Shown here: in pieces, positions 12,386-12,407 of the stretch
Numbering within the stretch: position 1 is the stretch's first letter
How the letters are laid out: every line of letters begins with the position of its first letter
Assembly (NCBI GenBank): GCA_028705545.1
Contig: JAQWDG010000036.1
Span: 1 to 12,407 of the forward strand
Direction of reading: 5' to 3'
Length of the DNA: 12,407 nucleotides
DNA from: Methanoregula sp.
GTDB taxonomy: Archaea > Halobacteriota > Methanomicrobia > Methanomicrobiales > Methanospirillaceae
Made by a program: the position numbers and the translations under genes
The notes under the pieces: generated by a model
Database searches by the model: none
Seen by the model: only the letters and a program-made list of their open reading frames with translations
What the model was told of the DNA's origin: nothing

Positions 12386-12407
12386 GCAGGCCGAAAATTC
12401 CGGTCCA

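Overview
The window looks like chromosomal DNA from a hydrogenotrophic methanogen of the order Methanomicrobiales, probably Methanoregula-like. The grounds are a thiol:fumarate reductase (CoM/CoB-dependent), archaeal TATA boxes instead of -10/-35 promoters, T-run terminators, PAS/GAF/HisKA_2 signalling proteins of the type common in that order, and GC-rich coding DNA broken by AT-rich spacers. The genus is an inference from gene style, not a search result.

Layout. (1) 1-1846: the end of tfrA overlaps tfrB; together they encode fumarate reductase, which oxidises coenzymes M and B to the heterodisulfide. (2) 1847-3152: about 1.3 kb without a convincing gene. It holds GC-rich and AT-rich hairpins, then a strongly AT-rich island (about 2430-3060) built from degenerate forward and inverted copies of one short motif. 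(3) 3153-3353: a small orphan DUF2283 gene. (4) 3492-4646 (-): a glutaredoxin domain fused to an AhpF/thioredoxin-reductase-like flavoprotein, divergent from (5) 4772-6061, a membrane-anchored LamG surface protein. (6) 6153-6656 (-): rubrerythrin. (7) 6899-7561: RadC. (8) 7659-9620: a receiver-PAS-GAF-HisKA_2 sensor kinase, convergent with (9) a stand-alone receiver (9632-10003, -), which lies just downstream of (10) an Isf-like flavoprotein (10031-10678, -). (11) 10801-11040: a zinc-ribbon protein. (12) 11188-12385: a tight group of desulforedoxin-like protein (42 aa), CMD-family protein and 1-Cys/Prx6-type peroxiredoxin.

Taken together, about seven of the genes belong to families used by anaerobes against oxygen and peroxide: rubrerythrin, desulforedoxin, peroxiredoxin, an AhpD-like fold, a Grx-AhpF-like reductase, an Isf-like flavoprotein and a rubredoxin-like zinc ribbon. 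They sit in several transcription units rather than one operon. Four of them share one promoter arrangement: a TATA box centred 26.5-28 nt upstream of the start codon and no Shine-Dalgarno sequence, which predicts leaderless mRNAs.

The least explained parts are the AT-rich repeat island, the overlapping hairpins ahead of the desulforedoxin gene, and three proteins whose expected redox residues are altered: the CMD protein without its cysteines, the Isf-like protein lacking one cluster cysteine, and the reductase without the NADPH motif. I saw no tRNA, rRNA, CRISPR array, transposase or phage gene.
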